Positions 50,745 to 60,615 of a stretch of DNA of 64,000 bases are shown in pieces. Position 1 is the stretch's first letter, and every line of letters starts with the position of its first letter. Origin of the DNA: Pseudomonas taiwanensis. GTDB lineage: Bacteria; Pseudomonadota; Gammaproteobacteria; Pseudomonadales; Pseudomonadaceae. A program made the position numbers and the translations under genes. The stretch spans positions 1 to 64,000 of the forward strand of contig NZ_QJRF01000071.1 of the NCBI RefSeq assembly GCF_013393345.1, read 5' to 3'. Below the pieces are notes generated by a model. The model saw only the letters and a program-made list of their open reading frames with translations. It did not search any database and was not told the DNA's origin.

Positions 50745-50866
50745 GACAATCTCCAAAGCGAATGCTGGCTAACCTACTGCATCGCCGCGTGCCGTTCAAT
50801 CACTGATTTCTATCGGCTGCCCCAGGCTTTCGCTACCATGCCCGCCAGGCACCGCAGGACACAGCC

Positions 50867-51868
50867 ATGACCGAGATCCCCCACTTCCCCTTGAGCGCCG
50901 TCGTCGGTTCCGACGAACTGAAGCTGGCGCTTTACCTGGCCGCCATCGACCCCGCCATTGGCGGTGTGCTGATCGAAGGCCCGCGTGGCATGGCCAAGTC
51001 CACCCTGGCCCGGGGCATCGCCGACCTGCTGCCGGACGCCGACTTCGTCACCCTACCCCTGGGTGCCAGCGAAGAGCGCATCGTCGGCACCCTGGACCTG
51101 GACGCCGCCCTCGGCGAAGGCCGCGCGCGCTTCTCCCCCGGTGTGCTGGCGAAGGCCCACGGCGGCGTGCTCTATGTGGATGAAGTAAACCTGCTGCCCG
51201 ACCACCTGGTGGACCTGCTGCTGGATGTGGCCGCCAGCGGCGTGAACCAGGTGGAGCGTGACGGCATCTCCCATCGCCACCCGGCGCGTTTCGTACTGAT
51301 CGGCACCATGAACCCCGAGGAAGGTGAACTGCGCCCACAACTGCTGGACCGCTTCGGCCTCAAGGTGCTGCAGAACGGCCAGCCGCAGCCGGCCGAACGC
51401 GCCGAGATCGTCCGTCGTCGTCTGGCCTTCGATGCCGATCCGCAAGCCTTCATCGCCCGCTGGAGTGGCGAGCAACAGGCCCTGGCCCAGCGCTGTCAGG
51501 ATGCCCGCGCACGCGTGCCCGGCATTCCGTTGGACGACACCGCCCTCGACGAAATCGCCCGGCGCTGCTTCGCCGCTGGCGTCGACGGCCTGCGCGCCGA
51601 CCTGGTCTGGCTGCGCGCCGCGCGTGCCCATGCCGCCTGGCGCGGCGCTGCTCAGATCGATGCAGTAGACATCGATGCCGTCGAGCACTTCGCCCTCGCC
51701 CACCGTCGTACCCACATTCCGCCGACCGCCGCGCAGCCACCGCAATCGCCGCCCGCCGGCTCGCAATCCGAGCCATCCGCTGGCGAAGGCCAGTGGGGCG
51801 AACTGCCTGCCCAGGCAGTCCCCATGGGAGAGCGGCGCGACCTGCCGCGCTGGCCAAAAAAGCCCTGA
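50867..51868 (+). CDS. ChlI/BchI-like AAA+ chelatase subunit
   Basis: A 333-residue AAA+ ATPase of the magnesium-chelatase I group. Walker A is GPRGMAKST, Walker [13 protein letters not shown] and sensor-like [20 protein letters not shown] follows. A proline-rich tail begins near residue 285. Since no chlorophyll genes are present and cobN is nearby, it is probably the ATPase partner of CobN in place of CobS. The VWA gene overlaps its 3' end. Confidence 0.88.
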   Translation: MTEIPHFPLSAVVGSDELKLALYLAAIDPAIGGVLIEGPRGMAKSTLARGIADLLPDADFVTLPLGASEERIVGTLDLDAALGEGRARFSPGVLAKAHGGVLYVDEVNLLPDHLVDLLLDVAASGVNQVERDGISHRHPARFVLIGTMNPEEGELRPQLLDRFGLKVLQNGQPQPAERAEIVRRRLAFDADPQAFIARWSGEQQALAQRCQDARARVPGIPLDDTALDEIARRCFAAGVDGLRADLVWLRAARAHAAWRGAAQIDAVDIDAVEHFALAHRRTHIPPTAAQPPQSPPAGSQSEPSAGEGQWGELPAQAVPMGERRDLPRWPKKP

Positions 51869-52524
51869 GCATCCGCCCACGCACGGTCACAGGGGCGGGT
51901 GCCCGGCCCAGACCCGGCACTCTCGGCAACGGTCGTAGTGGCGCTCGCCGTGCGGGTACCGATGGCGCCATCCAGTGGCTGCCCACGCTCCTGCGTGGCC
52001 GCCCGCGCAAGGCCGCCGACCTGGTGCGCGCGCCGCGCAGCCAGCGTCCTGACCAGCTCTGGCTGGTGGTGGTGGATGCCTCCGCCTCCACCCGCCGCCA
52101 CGGCGCCCTGGCCCAGGCCAAGGGATTGCTGGCCGGTGTCTTCGAAGCCGCCTACCGCCAACGTGCTCGCCTCGCGGTGCTCCACGCCACCGGCTGCCAA
52201 CCCCAATGGCTCTGGCAGGGCCAGAAAGCCTCTCCCTCCCTGCATTACTGGCTCGCCGAACTCGGCGCCGGCGGTGGTACGCCCGTCATCGAAGCGCTGC
52301 AGCAATCCGCCCACTGGCTGGCGCGCCGGCAGCGGCAGAAGCCGGCCGAGGAACAGCGTTTGCTGGTGCTCACCGATGGGCGAATGAAGGACTGGTCGTC
52401 ATTGCAACCACCGGGTTGCCCGACGTTGCTGGTGGATATTGAAAGCGGGCCGATTCGACTGGGGCGGGCGAAGAAGCTGGCGGCAGAGTTGGGGGCGGAG
52501 TACCGGGTGATTTCCGAGCTGTGA
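51793..52524 (+). CDS. ChlD-like VWA-domain chelatase subunit
   Basis: A 243-residue protein with an arginine-rich N terminus and a von Willebrand A domain from about residue 85. MIDAS residues are VVDASAST (DxSxS), GGGTPV and LTDG. It resembles the C-terminal part of ChlD/BchD and would replace CobT with the adjacent AAA+ subunit and CobN. The start is uncertain: GTG at 51793 overlaps the ChlI-like gene by 76 bp, and no good ATG or SD lies between its stop and the VWA domain. Confidence 0.75.
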   Translation: MGRTACPGSPHGRAARPAALAKKALSIRPRTVTGAGARPRPGTLGNGRSGARRAGTDGAIQWLPTLLRGRPRKAADLVRAPRSQRPDQLWLVVVDASASTRRHGALAQAKGLLAGVFEAAYRQRARLAVLHATGCQPQWLWQGQKASPSLHYWLAELGAGGGTPVIEALQQSAHWLARRQRQKPAEEQRLLVLTDGRMKDWSSLQPPGCPTLLVDIESGPIRLGRAKKLAAELGAEYRVISEL

Positions 52525-52561
52525 GTCGATGGGTATCGTTTCACTCCACCCATCCTACGAA
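52525..52561. repeat. GATGGGTATCG / ACCCATCCTACG short repeat
   Basis: GATGGGTATCG and CCACCCATCCTACGA echo the inner and outer motifs of the repeat at 12831-12920. It fills the space between the convergent VWA and ferredoxin-like genes. Confidence 0.45.
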
Positions 52562-52571
52562 GTCGCCCCGG

Positions 52572-53279
52572 TCACGCCTTCATCAACATCTCCGGCACTT
52601 GCCGCTCTTCCACGATCCGCTCCTGCACCCAACGCAGCACCTCTTCTTCATCCCGAATGCGGTACCACTCCCCTTCCGGGTACAAGCTGGCGGAGGGGCC
52701 CTCGTCGCAGGGGAACTGGCACTGAGTGCGGGTGATGTGCACGCCACCTTCGCACTCCAGCTTGCCGGCAGCCTTGAGGGTTTCGCGTAGCTTTTTCCAC
52801 AGCGGCAATGCACCCCGACGGGTGCAGCGCGGACCATTGCACAGCAGCAGGCGCCGGGCGTGGGGCGGGATGCAGGACCAGGAATGACTCTCCGGTAGCG
52901 CCGGCACATTCACGCAATCCAGATGCAGCTCACGGCGCTCGATCAGCGCACAGGCAGCGCCAGCCGGATCGCTGTCGAACTGGCCGAGCAGGCTGGCGAC
53001 GAAGACGTGTTCGGGCGCCGCCAGAGCAGCCAGCTCGCTGCGCAGCCAATCCAAGTGCTGGGCCGAGGATTGCACTTCGAGATCGATCACCAGCAGCGAG
53101 CGCGGACTTTCCTGCGCTACCTGCCACAGGGCGTCGTGACCGGAAGCGGTGTCGACGATATCGGCCAGTGCCGACTCACCGCGCAGGGCCACTAGCTGGC
53201 GGCGAAACAGTTCAGCAAAGGAACCTTCGACAAGGTCCGGCCCGGCGAACAGCACGCGGGCGTAGGGTGTTGCAGTCAT
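52572..53279 (-). CDS. (2Fe-2S) thioredoxin-like ferredoxin domain protein
   Basis: A 235-residue protein. Residues 1-140 are an uncharacterised domain starting MTATPYARVLFAGPDLVEG. The C-terminal domain has LLLCNGPRCTRRGALPLW and TRTQCQFPCDEGPSASLYP, four cysteines spaced as in thioredoxin-like [2Fe-2S] ferredoxins. It overlaps cobK by 4 bp, so a redox role in corrin synthesis, perhaps electron supply to CobG or a cobalt reductase, is plausible but inferred. Confidence 0.75.
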   Translation of the reverse strand: MTATPYARVLFAGPDLVEGSFAELFRRQLVALRGESALADIVDTASGHDALWQVAQESPRSLLVIDLEVQSSAQHLDWLRSELAALAAPEHVFVASLLGQFDSDPAGAACALIERRELHLDCVNVPALPESHSWSCIPPHARRLLLCNGPRCTRRGALPLWKKLRETLKAAGKLECEGGVHITRTQCQFPCDEGPSASLYPEGEWYRIRDEEEVLRWVQERIVEERQVPEMLMKA

Positions 53280-54007
53280 GGTGTTTCCAGGTAGGTAGCG
53301 AGGGCCTGCCAAAGGCCTTCGACGGAATCGAACTCCCGGGCCACGGTGGGCAGGTCCGGGCGTTTGAGGATCAGTACCGGCAGCCCGAGCTCGCGGGCCA
53401 CCTGCAACTTGGGTTCGGTGGACTGGCTGCCGCTGTTCTTGCTGATCAGCACATCGCTTTGCAGCCGCGCGAACAACTCGCGCTCGCCTTCGAGGCTGAA
53501 CGGTCCACGCGCGCCGATCACCTCGAAGCGTTCGCCGGCGGGTTGCCCTTGCAGGCAGCGCACGGTCCAGTGCTGCTGCGGCGGAATCTCGTGCAGGTGT
53601 TCCAGCGGCTCGCGGCCGAGGGTGAAAAAGGGGCGGCGAAAACCCTGCAGGGCTTCGATCAGTTCGGCCCAGTCGGGGACGTTGCGCCAGTCATCACCCG
53701 TGCCCGCCTGCCAGCCGGGACGGCGTAGCGCCCAGCAGGCAACACTGGCCAGCTCGGCAGCTGTCGCGGCGTTATGGCTGATCTGCGCGGCATAGGGATG
53801 GGTCGCGTCGACCAGCAGGCCGATGCCCTCTTCCTCGATGAAACGAGCCAACCCTTCCGCGCCGCCAAAACCGCCGACGCGCACCTGACAGTCGAGGTCG
53901 TCCGGCACCTTGCCAAGGCCAGCGAGGCTGTAGACATGCTCGGGGCCTAGACGTCGTGCCAGCGCCAGCGCCTCGGTGATGCCGCCCAGCAGCAGGATGC
54001 GCTTCAT
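53276..54007 (-). CDS. cobK: Precorrin-6A reductase CobK
   Basis: A 243-residue NADPH-dependent reductase with MKRILLLGGITEALALARRL at the N terminus, LLVDATHPYAAQISHNA in the middle and SKNSGSQSTEPKLQVARELG near the end, all standard for CobK/CbiJ. ATG at 54007 is preferred; TTG at 54028 overlaps the cobL stop. It follows cobL directly, without the cbiD gene found between them in P. aeruginosa. Confidence 0.93.
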   Translation of the reverse strand: MKRILLLGGITEALALARRLGPEHVYSLAGLGKVPDDLDCQVRVGGFGGAEGLARFIEEEGIGLLVDATHPYAAQISHNAATAAELASVACWALRRPGWQAGTGDDWRNVPDWAELIEALQGFRRPFFTLGREPLEHLHEIPPQQHWTVRCLQGQPAGERFEVIGARGPFSLEGERELFARLQSDVLISKNSGSQSTEPKLQVARELGLPVLILKRPDLPTVAREFDSVEGLWQALATYLETP

Positions 54008-54024
54008 CGTACGAGGGGAGGCAC

Positions 54025-55227
54025 TCAAGGCTTCACCACGTCGAGCAGCGTGATCGGCAGCGCCGAGCGCCAGGTATCGAAGCCACCCAGCGGCTGCGCC
54101 TGGGCAATGGCGATGCGCGTGAGCTCACCGCCGTGAGTCTCGCGGAAGGCCACCAGCATGGCTTCGCTTTGCAGGGTCACGGCATTGGCAATCAGACGGC
54201 CGCCAGGCTTGAGCTGGTTCCAGCAGGTCTCCAGCACGCCGGGTTCGGTGACGCCACCGCCGATGAAGATGGCATCCGGAATGGGCAGTCCATCCAGCGC
54301 CAGCGGAGCCTGACCCGCCACCAGTTGCAGGCCGGGTACGCCGAGGGCGTCGCGGTTGTGACGGATATGCGCCTGACGGCCTTCGTTGGCTTCGATGGCA
54401 ATCGCCCGGCAGCTCGGGTGCGCGCGCATCCATTCGATGCCGATGGAACCGCAACCGGCGCCCACATCCCAGAGCATTTGGCCGGGGCGCGGCGCCAGGC
54501 GCGCCAGGGTGATGGCCCGGACGTCCCGCTTGGTGAGCTGTCCGTCATGGCGATAAGCGTCGTCCGGTAAACCGGTGGTCAGTGGCAGCGAGCGAGTGTC
54601 TTGGTCAGGTTGGACCTCGATGGCGACCAGGTTGAGCGCGGCAACCTCATCGAGGGACCAGTCGCTGGCGATGCCATCGAGGCGACGCTCCCGTTCACCA
54701 CCAAGATGCTCCAGGACCACCAGGCGGCTGGGGCCATAGCCCGCCTCGACCAACAGGCTGGCAATGGCTGCCGGGCTACGGCCATCGTTGCTCAGCACCA
54801 GCAGGCGCGCCCCCTGATGCAGATGGGCATTGAGCGCCGCCAGGGGACGAGCGACGACCGAGAGCAAGGTCACGTCCTGCAATGGCCACCCCAGGCGAGC
54901 AGCTGCCAGGGAGTATGACGACGGCGCAGGAATCACCTGCATTTCTTCCGCCGCGACCTGTCGCGCCAGACTGGCACCGACGCCGAACAGCATGGGGTCG
55001 CCGCTGGCAAGGACGCAGACCGGCGTGCCGCGCTTCTCCAACACGGGCGCCAAGGAAAAGGGGCTTGGCCAGGGACTGCGGCGGGCGCTGATGCAACGCG
55101 GCAGCAGGTCGAGCTGGCGCGGTCCGCCGACCACCTCAACGGCTCCCAGCAAGGCACGGCGCGCAGCCTTGCCCAGGCCTGCGTAGCCGTCTTCACCTAT
55201 CCCCACCACTGTCAGCCAGGGCTGCAT
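54025..55227 (-). CDS. cobL: Precorrin-6Y C5,15-methyltransferase (decarboxylating) CobL
   Basis: A 400-residue fusion of a tetrapyrrole methylase (CbiE-like, about 1-200; [15 protein letters not shown] and [11 protein letters not shown]) and a Rossmann methyltransferase (CbiT-like, about 215-400; [14 protein letters not shown]). Together they methylate C5 and C15 and decarboxylate the C12 acetate. ATG at 55227 begins [14 protein letters not shown]. It is divergent from cobG across a cobalamin riboswitch and promoter region. Confidence 0.95.
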   Translation of the reverse strand: MQPWLTVVGIGEDGYAGLGKAARRALLGAVEVVGGPRQLDLLPRCISARRSPWPSPFSLAPVLEKRGTPVCVLASGDPMLFGVGASLARQVAAEEMQVIPAPSSYSLAAARLGWPLQDVTLLSVVARPLAALNAHLHQGARLLVLSNDGRSPAAIASLLVEAGYGPSRLVVLEHLGGERERRLDGIASDWSLDEVAALNLVAIEVQPDQDTRSLPLTTGLPDDAYRHDGQLTKRDVRAITLARLAPRPGQMLWDVGAGCGSIGIEWMRAHPSCRAIAIEANEGRQAHIRHNRDALGVPGLQLVAGQAPLALDGLPIPDAIFIGGGVTEPGVLETCWNQLKPGGRLIANAVTLQSEAMLVAFRETHGGELTRIAIAQAQPLGGFDTWRSALPITLLDVVKP

Positions 55228-55324
55228 TCGCTGTCCTCGATTCCGAAAAACGCCACAGACATTCCGCTCCCGACAGGCAGCCTTTTCATAGGTCCGGGCA
55301 AAGCGGGCATAATAGCGCTCTTCA

Positions 55325-55495
55325 TCGGTTGCCGGCGCGGCGCACAGTCGCTCCGGCTTAAAGGGAACACGGACAAACCGTGGCTGCCCCCGCAACTGTA
55401 AGCAGCGAGTCCATGCAATCGAGGTCACTGGGGAAACCCGGGAAGGCCGCAGTGGATGACGACCTGCCAGCCAGGAGACCTGCCGGTGAAACCAG
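55325..55495 (+). promoter_or_regulatory. Cobalamin riboswitch upstream of cobG
   Basis: The plus strand shows AAAGGGAACACGG, GTGGCTGCCCCCGCAACTGT, GGTCACTGGGG, CCCGGGAAGGCCGC and the B12 box AGCCAGGAGACCTGCC. It ends about 95 bases before the cobG start; a hairpin GCATCGA/TCGATGC lies between. It should control the cobGHIJ operon. Confidence 0.95.
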
Positions 55496-55588
55496 TCGCG
55501 TGTGTACGCATCGAGCGGGGTGTATCGATGCAACGTTGTCCCTGAATCAGGGAACCGGGTCGCCGCGACGCCAACCATGGTGACCTGA

Positions 55589-56905
55589 GTGAAACACGCC
55601 CAGCCCACAGTGCCATCCGTCCGTCCCTCGGCATGCCCGGGGTTGCTGCGCATCGTCCAGGCGAAGGACGGCGGCATCTGCCGGATCAAACTGCCCTGCG
55701 GCCGACTGAGTGCGGGTCAGGCCCGCGCCGTCGCCACGGCCGCCAGCCAGCATGCCGGCGGTGTGATCGAAGCCACCAATCGCGCCAACCTGCAGATTCG
55801 CGGTGTGAAGGCCGGCGCCGAACAGGCGCTGATCGACGCCTTGCTGGCCGCTCGCCTGGGTGCCAGTTCCGCAGGCGCTGACGATGTGCGCAACCTGATG
55901 GTCAGCCCGCTCGCCGGGCTCGACCCGTCTGCTCTTGTGGATATCTCACCCCTGGCCGATCAGATTCTCGCGCTGCTGCAGGACAAGTCGCACTTCCACG
56001 CCCTGTCGCCGAAGTTCGCCCTGCTGCTGGATGGCGGCGAGTCGATGGCGATGCTGGAACATCCCCACGATCTCTGGCTCTCGGCGATGGGTTCCGGCGA
56101 GCACGCGCCATTCGCCTTCGGCCTGGGGGGCTGTCCGCCGCAATCCAAGGATGACGTCGCGGCCCTGGCCGCCGTGCCGCGCGAACAGGTCCCGGCGTTG
56201 GTCGAAGCCGTACTGGACCTGTTCCTCGAACTGGCCACGCCCGAGCAGACGCGCATGCGCCACCTGCTCGCCGTGTACCCGGAAGGCGACCTGCTGCTGC
56301 GCCTGCAACAGCGGCTGGACGTGCCCCTGCTGCCCGCGGGCGACTGGCACCGCTTCGCCCCGCAGCCCTTCGCTCATCTCGGCATTCGCGAGGGGCGCCA
56401 CGTGGGTGGCGCACCCGTCCTCGGCCGACTGGATGCCGCGCAACTCGAGGCGCTGGCCGATCTCGCCGACCGCCTGGGCGACAGCAGCCTGCGCCTGACG
56501 CCTTGGCAATCGGTGCTGCTGCCCAATGTCCGCGATCCTGAAGCGGCGCTGCGCGCGATGCGGGACCTCGGCCTCGCCACCGATGCACGCGCCCCCCTGG
56601 CGCGGCTGGTTGCCTGTACCGGGTCGGCCGGCTGTGCCAAGGGCCTCGCGGATACCAAGTCCGATGCACTGGCCCTGGCGCCCCTGCTGCCGGCTGATGC
56701 GGTGGTGCATCTCAGCGGCTGCCCGCGCTCCTGCGCCTCGGCTCACGTCGCGCCCTTCACACTGCTGGCTGCCGCGCCCGGCCGCTACGACCTCTACCAG
56801 CGCGGCGGTGCCGGCTTCGGCCGTTTGCTGTCGCGTGACATCAGCATCCAAGAGGCCGGCGAATGCCTGGCTGCCTCTCCTGACACCTGGAGTTCCACCT
56901 CATGA
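55589..56905 (+). CDS. cobG: Precorrin-3B synthase CobG
   Basis: A 438-residue monooxygenase that contracts the corrin ring in the oxygen-dependent pathway. It is a sulfite-reductase-like protein with half-repeats; the [4Fe-4S]/sirohaem cysteines are in [11 protein letters not shown] and [20 protein letters not shown] and [11 protein letters not shown] match the ferredoxin-like half-domain. Start is GTG at 55589. Its presence identifies the aerobic cobalamin route. It overlaps cobH by 4 bp. Confidence 0.94.
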   Translation: MKHAQPTVPSVRPSACPGLLRIVQAKDGGICRIKLPCGRLSAGQARAVATAASQHAGGVIEATNRANLQIRGVKAGAEQALIDALLAARLGASSAGADDVRNLMVSPLAGLDPSALVDISPLADQILALLQDKSHFHALSPKFALLLDGGESMAMLEHPHDLWLSAMGSGEHAPFAFGLGGCPPQSKDDVAALAAVPREQVPALVEAVLDLFLELATPEQTRMRHLLAVYPEGDLLLRLQQRLDVPLLPAGDWHRFAPQPFAHLGIREGRHVGGAPVLGRLDAAQLEALADLADRLGDSSLRLTPWQSVLLPNVRDPEAALRAMRDLGLATDARAPLARLVACTGSAGCAKGLADTKSDALALAPLLPADAVVHLSGCPRSCASAHVAPFTLLAAAPGRYDLYQRGGAGFGRLLSRDISIQEAGECLAASPDTWSSTS

Positions 56906-57528
56906 TCGAGTACATCCGCGATGGTCAGGAGATCTATCGCAACTCCTTTTCCACCATCCGCGCCGAGGCCAATCTCGCGGGCATTCCCGCCGACCTGGAG
57001 AAGCTCGCGGTGCGCGTGATTCACGCCTGCGGCATGGTCGACGTGGTGGAAGACCTGCGCTTCTCCCCCGGCGCCGGAGCGGCCGGCCGCGCCGCCATCG
57101 CAGCCGGTGCACCAATTCTCTGCGATGCCCGCATGGTGGCCGAGGGCATCACCCGCACCCGCCTGCCGGCCGACAACCAGGTCATCTGCACCCTCAATGA
57201 TCCCGGCGTACCGGAGCTCGCCCGCGAGCTGGGCAACACCCGCTCTGCGGTGGCGCTGGAGCACTGGCGCGAGCATCTGGAAGGCAGCGTCGTGGTGATC
57301 GGCAACGCCCCCACCGCGTTGTTCTACCTGTTGGAAATGCTCGATGCCGGCGCGCCGAAACCGGCGCTGATTCTCGGTTTCCCGGTGGGCTTCGTCGGTG
57401 CGGCGGAATCCAAGGACATGCTCGCCGCCGACAGTCGCGGCGTGCCCTATGTGATCGTGCGTGGCCGTCGCGGCGGTAGCGCCATGGCCGCCGCGGCGGT
57501 CAATGCACTGGCCACGGAGGTGGAGTGA
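56902..57528 (+). CDS. cobH: Precorrin-8X methylmutase CobH
   Basis: A 208-residue mutase moving the C11 methyl to C12 to form hydrogenobyrinate. It has [19 protein letters not shown] with the catalytic His, and [17 protein letters not shown] and [13 protein letters not shown] near the C terminus, all typical. Start overlaps cobG as ATGA; its stop overlaps the cobI ATG. Confidence 0.96.
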   Translation: MIEYIRDGQEIYRNSFSTIRAEANLAGIPADLEKLAVRVIHACGMVDVVEDLRFSPGAGAAGRAAIAAGAPILCDARMVAEGITRTRLPADNQVICTLNDPGVPELARELGNTRSAVALEHWREHLEGSVVVIGNAPTALFYLLEMLDAGAPKPALILGFPVGFVGAAESKDMLAADSRGVPYVIVRGRRGGSAMAAAAVNALATEVE

Positions 57529-58274
57529 TGACCGGTAAAGGACGACTGATCGGCCTCGGCGTGGGCCCCGGTGATCCGGAACTGATCACCCTCAAGGCGC
57601 TGCGCCTGCTGCAATCGGCGCCCGTGGTGGGCTACTTCGTGGCCAAGGCGAAGGCCAATCAGGGCCAGGGCGGCAATGCCTTCGGCATCATCGAGCAGCA
57701 CCTCACCGACACCCAGCAGCGCATGCCGCTGGTGTACCCGGTGACCACCGAGAAACTGGAGCCGCCGCTCTCCTACGAAACCGTCATCAGCGACTTCTAC
57801 GACACCGCCGCCGAACAGGTCGCCCAGCATTTGGAAGCCGGTCGTGATGTCGCGGTGATCTGCGAAGGCGATCCCTTCTTCTACGGTTCCTACATGTACC
57901 TGCACGACCGCCTGGCCGAGCGCTACGAGGTCGAAGTGGTGCCGGGCGTCTGCTCCATGCTGGGCAGCGCGGCGGTGCTCGGCGTGCCGCTGGTGTACCG
58001 CAACCAGAGCTTGTCGGTGCTTTCCGGCGTGCTACCGGAAGACGAACTCAAGGCTCGCCTCGCGGACGCCGAAGCGGCCGTGGTGATGAAGCTCGGGCGC
58101 AACTTCGATAAGGTGCGCCGCGTCCTCCAGGACCTCGGCATCGCCAGTCGCGCCCATTACGTGGAGCGCGCGACCATGGCCAACCAGCGCATCGTGCCGC
58201 TGGATGAAGTCGACCCCATGGCCTCGCCCTACTTCTCGATGGTCGTCATCCCCGGCCAGAAGTGGAGAGGCTGA
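57528..58274 (+). CDS. cobI: Precorrin-2 C20-methyltransferase CobI
   Basis: A 248-residue tetrapyrrole methylase adding the C20 methyl. [20 protein letters not shown] opens it; [17 protein letters not shown] and [19 protein letters not shown] follow. ATG at 57528 overlaps the cobH stop by one base, and its stop overlaps the next ATG by one base. Confidence 0.96.
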   Translation: MTGKGRLIGLGVGPGDPELITLKALRLLQSAPVVGYFVAKAKANQGQGGNAFGIIEQHLTDTQQRMPLVYPVTTEKLEPPLSYETVISDFYDTAAEQVAQHLEAGRDVAVICEGDPFFYGSYMYLHDRLAERYEVEVVPGVCSMLGSAAVLGVPLVYRNQSLSVLSGVLPEDELKARLADAEAAVVMKLGRNFDKVRRVLQDLGIASRAHYVERATMANQRIVPLDEVDPMASPYFSMVVIPGQKWRG

Positions 58275-59929
58275 TGGACCAGCACAACGCTCCGGCCATT
58301 GTCCTGCTCGGTAACGGCGGACTAGCGGTCGCCAAGCGCATCCAGGCGCTTTATCCACAGGCGCGCATCTTCGGTCTGAATGGTCGTGTCGAAGGCGCCG
58401 ACGACAGCTACGCCGAATTCGGCGAAACCCTGCGTGACCTCTACCGGGCCGACTCGCCGATCATTTCCCTGTGCGCCGCCGGTATCGTCATTCGCACCCT
58501 GGCACCGCTACTGGCGAGCAAGGGCGCGGAGCCTCCGGTACTGGTGGTGGCTGAGGATGGCAGCGCCGTGGTTCCGCTGCTTGGCGGCCTCGGCGGCGTG
58601 AATCGCATGGCGCGGGAAATCGCCGCAGCCCTGGACGTGGCGCCGGCCATCACCACCAGCGGCGAGCTGCGCTTCGGTACCTGCCTGCTGGACCCGCCAG
58701 CGGGATACGCACTGGCCGATATCGAGCAGGGCAAGCGCTTCGTTTCCGATCTGCTGGGCGGCGAAGCCGTGCGCGTACAGGGCGACGCGCCATGGCTGAA
58801 CGAGGTTCGCCTGCCCCTGGCGGATGAGGCACAGCGCGTTATCCACATCACCGCTGAAGCCCGCGCCGCCGAGCGAAATGAGCTGCTGATCCATCCGCGC
58901 GTGGCCATCGCGCGCATCGATGGCAAGAGCAATGCCGACGCCATACGTCAGGCCCTGACCGAAGCTGGACTGGCGCCGCTGTCCCTGGCCTGCCTGCTGG
59001 CAGACCGTGATCGAATGGTCGACGCCGGCTTGGCCGCAGCTGCCGCCGAACTCGGCGTGCCGCTGCGCTTCATCACCGATGAGAGCGCCCTGCCGCCCCT
59101 GCACCAGCAGGCGCATGGCGTTCGTCTCCACCTTGCGACCGAACTGGTGGACCCGGCCCTGATCGGTCAACCCCGTGGCCGCCTCACCGTGGTCGGGCTT
59201 GGCCCCGGTGCCGCCGAGTTCATGGTGCCGGCCGCACGCCAGGCACTGGATGAGGCAGAAGACCTGCTCGGCTACGAAACCTACATCCGCATGGCCGGTC
59301 CACTGCGCCCTGATCAAGTGGCGCACTGCACTGACAATCGCGAGGAACTTCAGCGCGCTCGTCATGCCTTCGAGCTGGCCGCCAGCGGTCGCCGCGTGGT
59401 GGTGGTGTCGTCCGGTGATCCCGGCGTGTTCGCCATGGCCGCGGCCGTGCTGGAGGCGCTGGATGAATCCCGCGATCCCGAGTGGCTGCACGTCGAGTTG
59501 CAGGTGTTTCCGGGCGTTTCTGCCGCACTGGCCACCGCCGCCAAGGCTGGTGCGCCGCTAGGCCATGACTTCTGCCTGATCTCCCTGTCGGACAACCTCA
59601 AGCCCTGGGAGGTGATCGAGGACCGCCTCGACCACGCCGCCGCTGCCGACTTGGCCATGGCCTTCTACAACCCCATTTCCCGCGCCCGTCCCTGGCAGCT
59701 CGGCCGCGCCCTGGAAATCGTCGCTCGCCATCGCCGCCCGGAAACGGTGGTAGTGCTCGGCCGCGATGTCGGCCGCCCGGCGGAGAAGCTCACCCTCACC
59801 AGCCTCGGCGAGCTGACGCCGGAGCAGGTGGACATGCGCACCCTGGTGATCATCGGCTCGTCGCTGACCCGCCGCGTGCCGAAGGGCAATGGCGAGGATT
59901 GGGTGTACACACCGCGCTGGTATCGCTAG
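58274..59929 (+). CDS. cobJ: CbiG (N-terminal)–CobJ fusion, precorrin-3B C17-methyltransferase
   Basis: A 551-residue two-part protein. Residues 1-290 match the CbiG N-terminal and central domains (ISLCAAGIVIRTLAPLLASK, PLLGGLGGVNRMAREIA). Residues about 298-551 are CobJ, with TVVGLGPGAAEFMVPAA, VVVSSGDPGVFAMAAAV and the FYNPISRARPWQL segment. CobJ methylates C17 with ring contraction in the aerobic pathway. The CbiG part normally opens a lactone in the anaerobic route, and its C-terminal half is the separate CobE here. It is the last gene of the riboswitch-controlled operon. Confidence 0.93.
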   Translation: MDQHNAPAIVLLGNGGLAVAKRIQALYPQARIFGLNGRVEGADDSYAEFGETLRDLYRADSPIISLCAAGIVIRTLAPLLASKGAEPPVLVVAEDGSAVVPLLGGLGGVNRMAREIAAALDVAPAITTSGELRFGTCLLDPPAGYALADIEQGKRFVSDLLGGEAVRVQGDAPWLNEVRLPLADEAQRVIHITAEARAAERNELLIHPRVAIARIDGKSNADAIRQALTEAGLAPLSLACLLADRDRMVDAGLAAAAAELGVPLRFITDESALPPLHQQAHGVRLHLATELVDPALIGQPRGRLTVVGLGPGAAEFMVPAARQALDEAEDLLGYETYIRMAGPLRPDQVAHCTDNREELQRARHAFELAASGRRVVVVSSGDPGVFAMAAAVLEALDESRDPEWLHVELQVFPGVSAALATAAKAGAPLGHDFCLISLSDNLKPWEVIEDRLDHAAAADLAMAFYNPISRARPWQLGRALEIVARHRRPETVVVLGRDVGRPAEKLTLTSLGELTPEQVDMRTLVIIGSSLTRRVPKGNGEDWVYTPRWYR

Positions 59930-59931
59930 AG

Positions 59932-59997
59932 GTAGGAGCGAGCTCTGCTCGCGAACAAAGGCTTCGCTCGATGCTTCGCGAGCAAGCTCGCTCCTAC
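59932..59997. repeat. GTAGGAGCGAGC-type inverted repeat
   Basis: GTAGGAGCGAGCTCTGCTCG and CGCGAGCAAGCTCGCTCCTAC pair with a few mismatches around an inner loop. It starts two bases after the cobJ stop and may act as the operon's 3' hairpin. The right arm recurs at 3309-3328. Confidence 0.65.
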
Positions 59998-60066
59998 AAA
60001 CGTGCCGTATTCCGACGACCGCATCAGGCAAGACCTACGGCCGCTGTTGCAAAAGCCGAGGCGCAT

Positions 60067-60093
60067 CATGAAAATGCGATTAATTTTCATTTA
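60067..60093 (+). promoter_or_regulatory. Fur-like box upstream of the sigma factor gene
   Basis: AAATGCGATTAATTTTCATT resembles the P. aeruginosa Fur consensus, and TGAAAAT/ATTTTCA form a perfect inverted repeat around 7 bases. It ends about 24 bp before the ATG of the FecI-type gene. Confidence 0.7.
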
Positions 60094-60114
60094 TCGCATA
60101 TCGCGGTGCCCTTC

Positions 60115-60615
60115 ATGTCGTCTCCCCATGTCACCCTCCAGGTGCTGTACAGCGAGCATCACGGCTGGTTGAAGAACTGGCTGCGCAGCAAGCTGGGCAA
60201 TGCCGCCGATGCCGCGGACCTGGCCCAGGACACCTTCCTGCGCCTGCTGGGCAAGGGCGAGAGCTTCGAATTGCGTACCCCGCGCGCCTTTCTGCGTACC
60301 GTGGCGCGAGGGCTGGTGATCGACCACTGGCGCCGTGAGGAACTGGAACGCGCCTACCTGGAAGCACTCGCGCAGCTACCCGAAGCCGAAGCACCCTCCC
60401 CCGAGGAGCGTGAGCTGATCCTCGAACTGCTGGAGCGCATCGCGCTGATGCTTGATCGCCTCAAGCCCAAGGCGCGCACGGCGTTCCTGCTGGCGCAATG
60501 CGAAGGACTGACCCACAAGGAAGTCGCCGCGCAAATGGGCATTTCCCTGCGCTCGGTGGAGCGCTACGTGGCCGATGCCCTGTACCACTGCTACCTGCTG
60601 CGGTTCGAAGAATGA
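60115..60615 (+). CDS. FecI-type ECF sigma factor
   Basis: A 166-residue extracytoplasmic-function sigma factor of the iron-starvation group. Region 2 has NAADAADLAQDTFLRLLG and the TPRAFLRTVARGLVIDHWRR stretch; region 4 has AFLLAQCEGLTHKEVAAQMG and SLRSVERYVADAL. ATG at 60115 is chosen as the family start. It overlaps the FecR-like gene by 4 bp, and a Fur-like box lies just upstream, so it should be active under iron limitation. Confidence 0.94.
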   Translation: MSSPHVTLQVLYSEHHGWLKNWLRSKLGNAADAADLAQDTFLRLLGKGESFELRTPRAFLRTVARGLVIDHWRREELERAYLEALAQLPEAEAPSPEERELILELLERIALMLDRLKPKARTAFLLAQCEGLTHKEVAAQMGISLRSVERYVADALYHCYLLRFEE

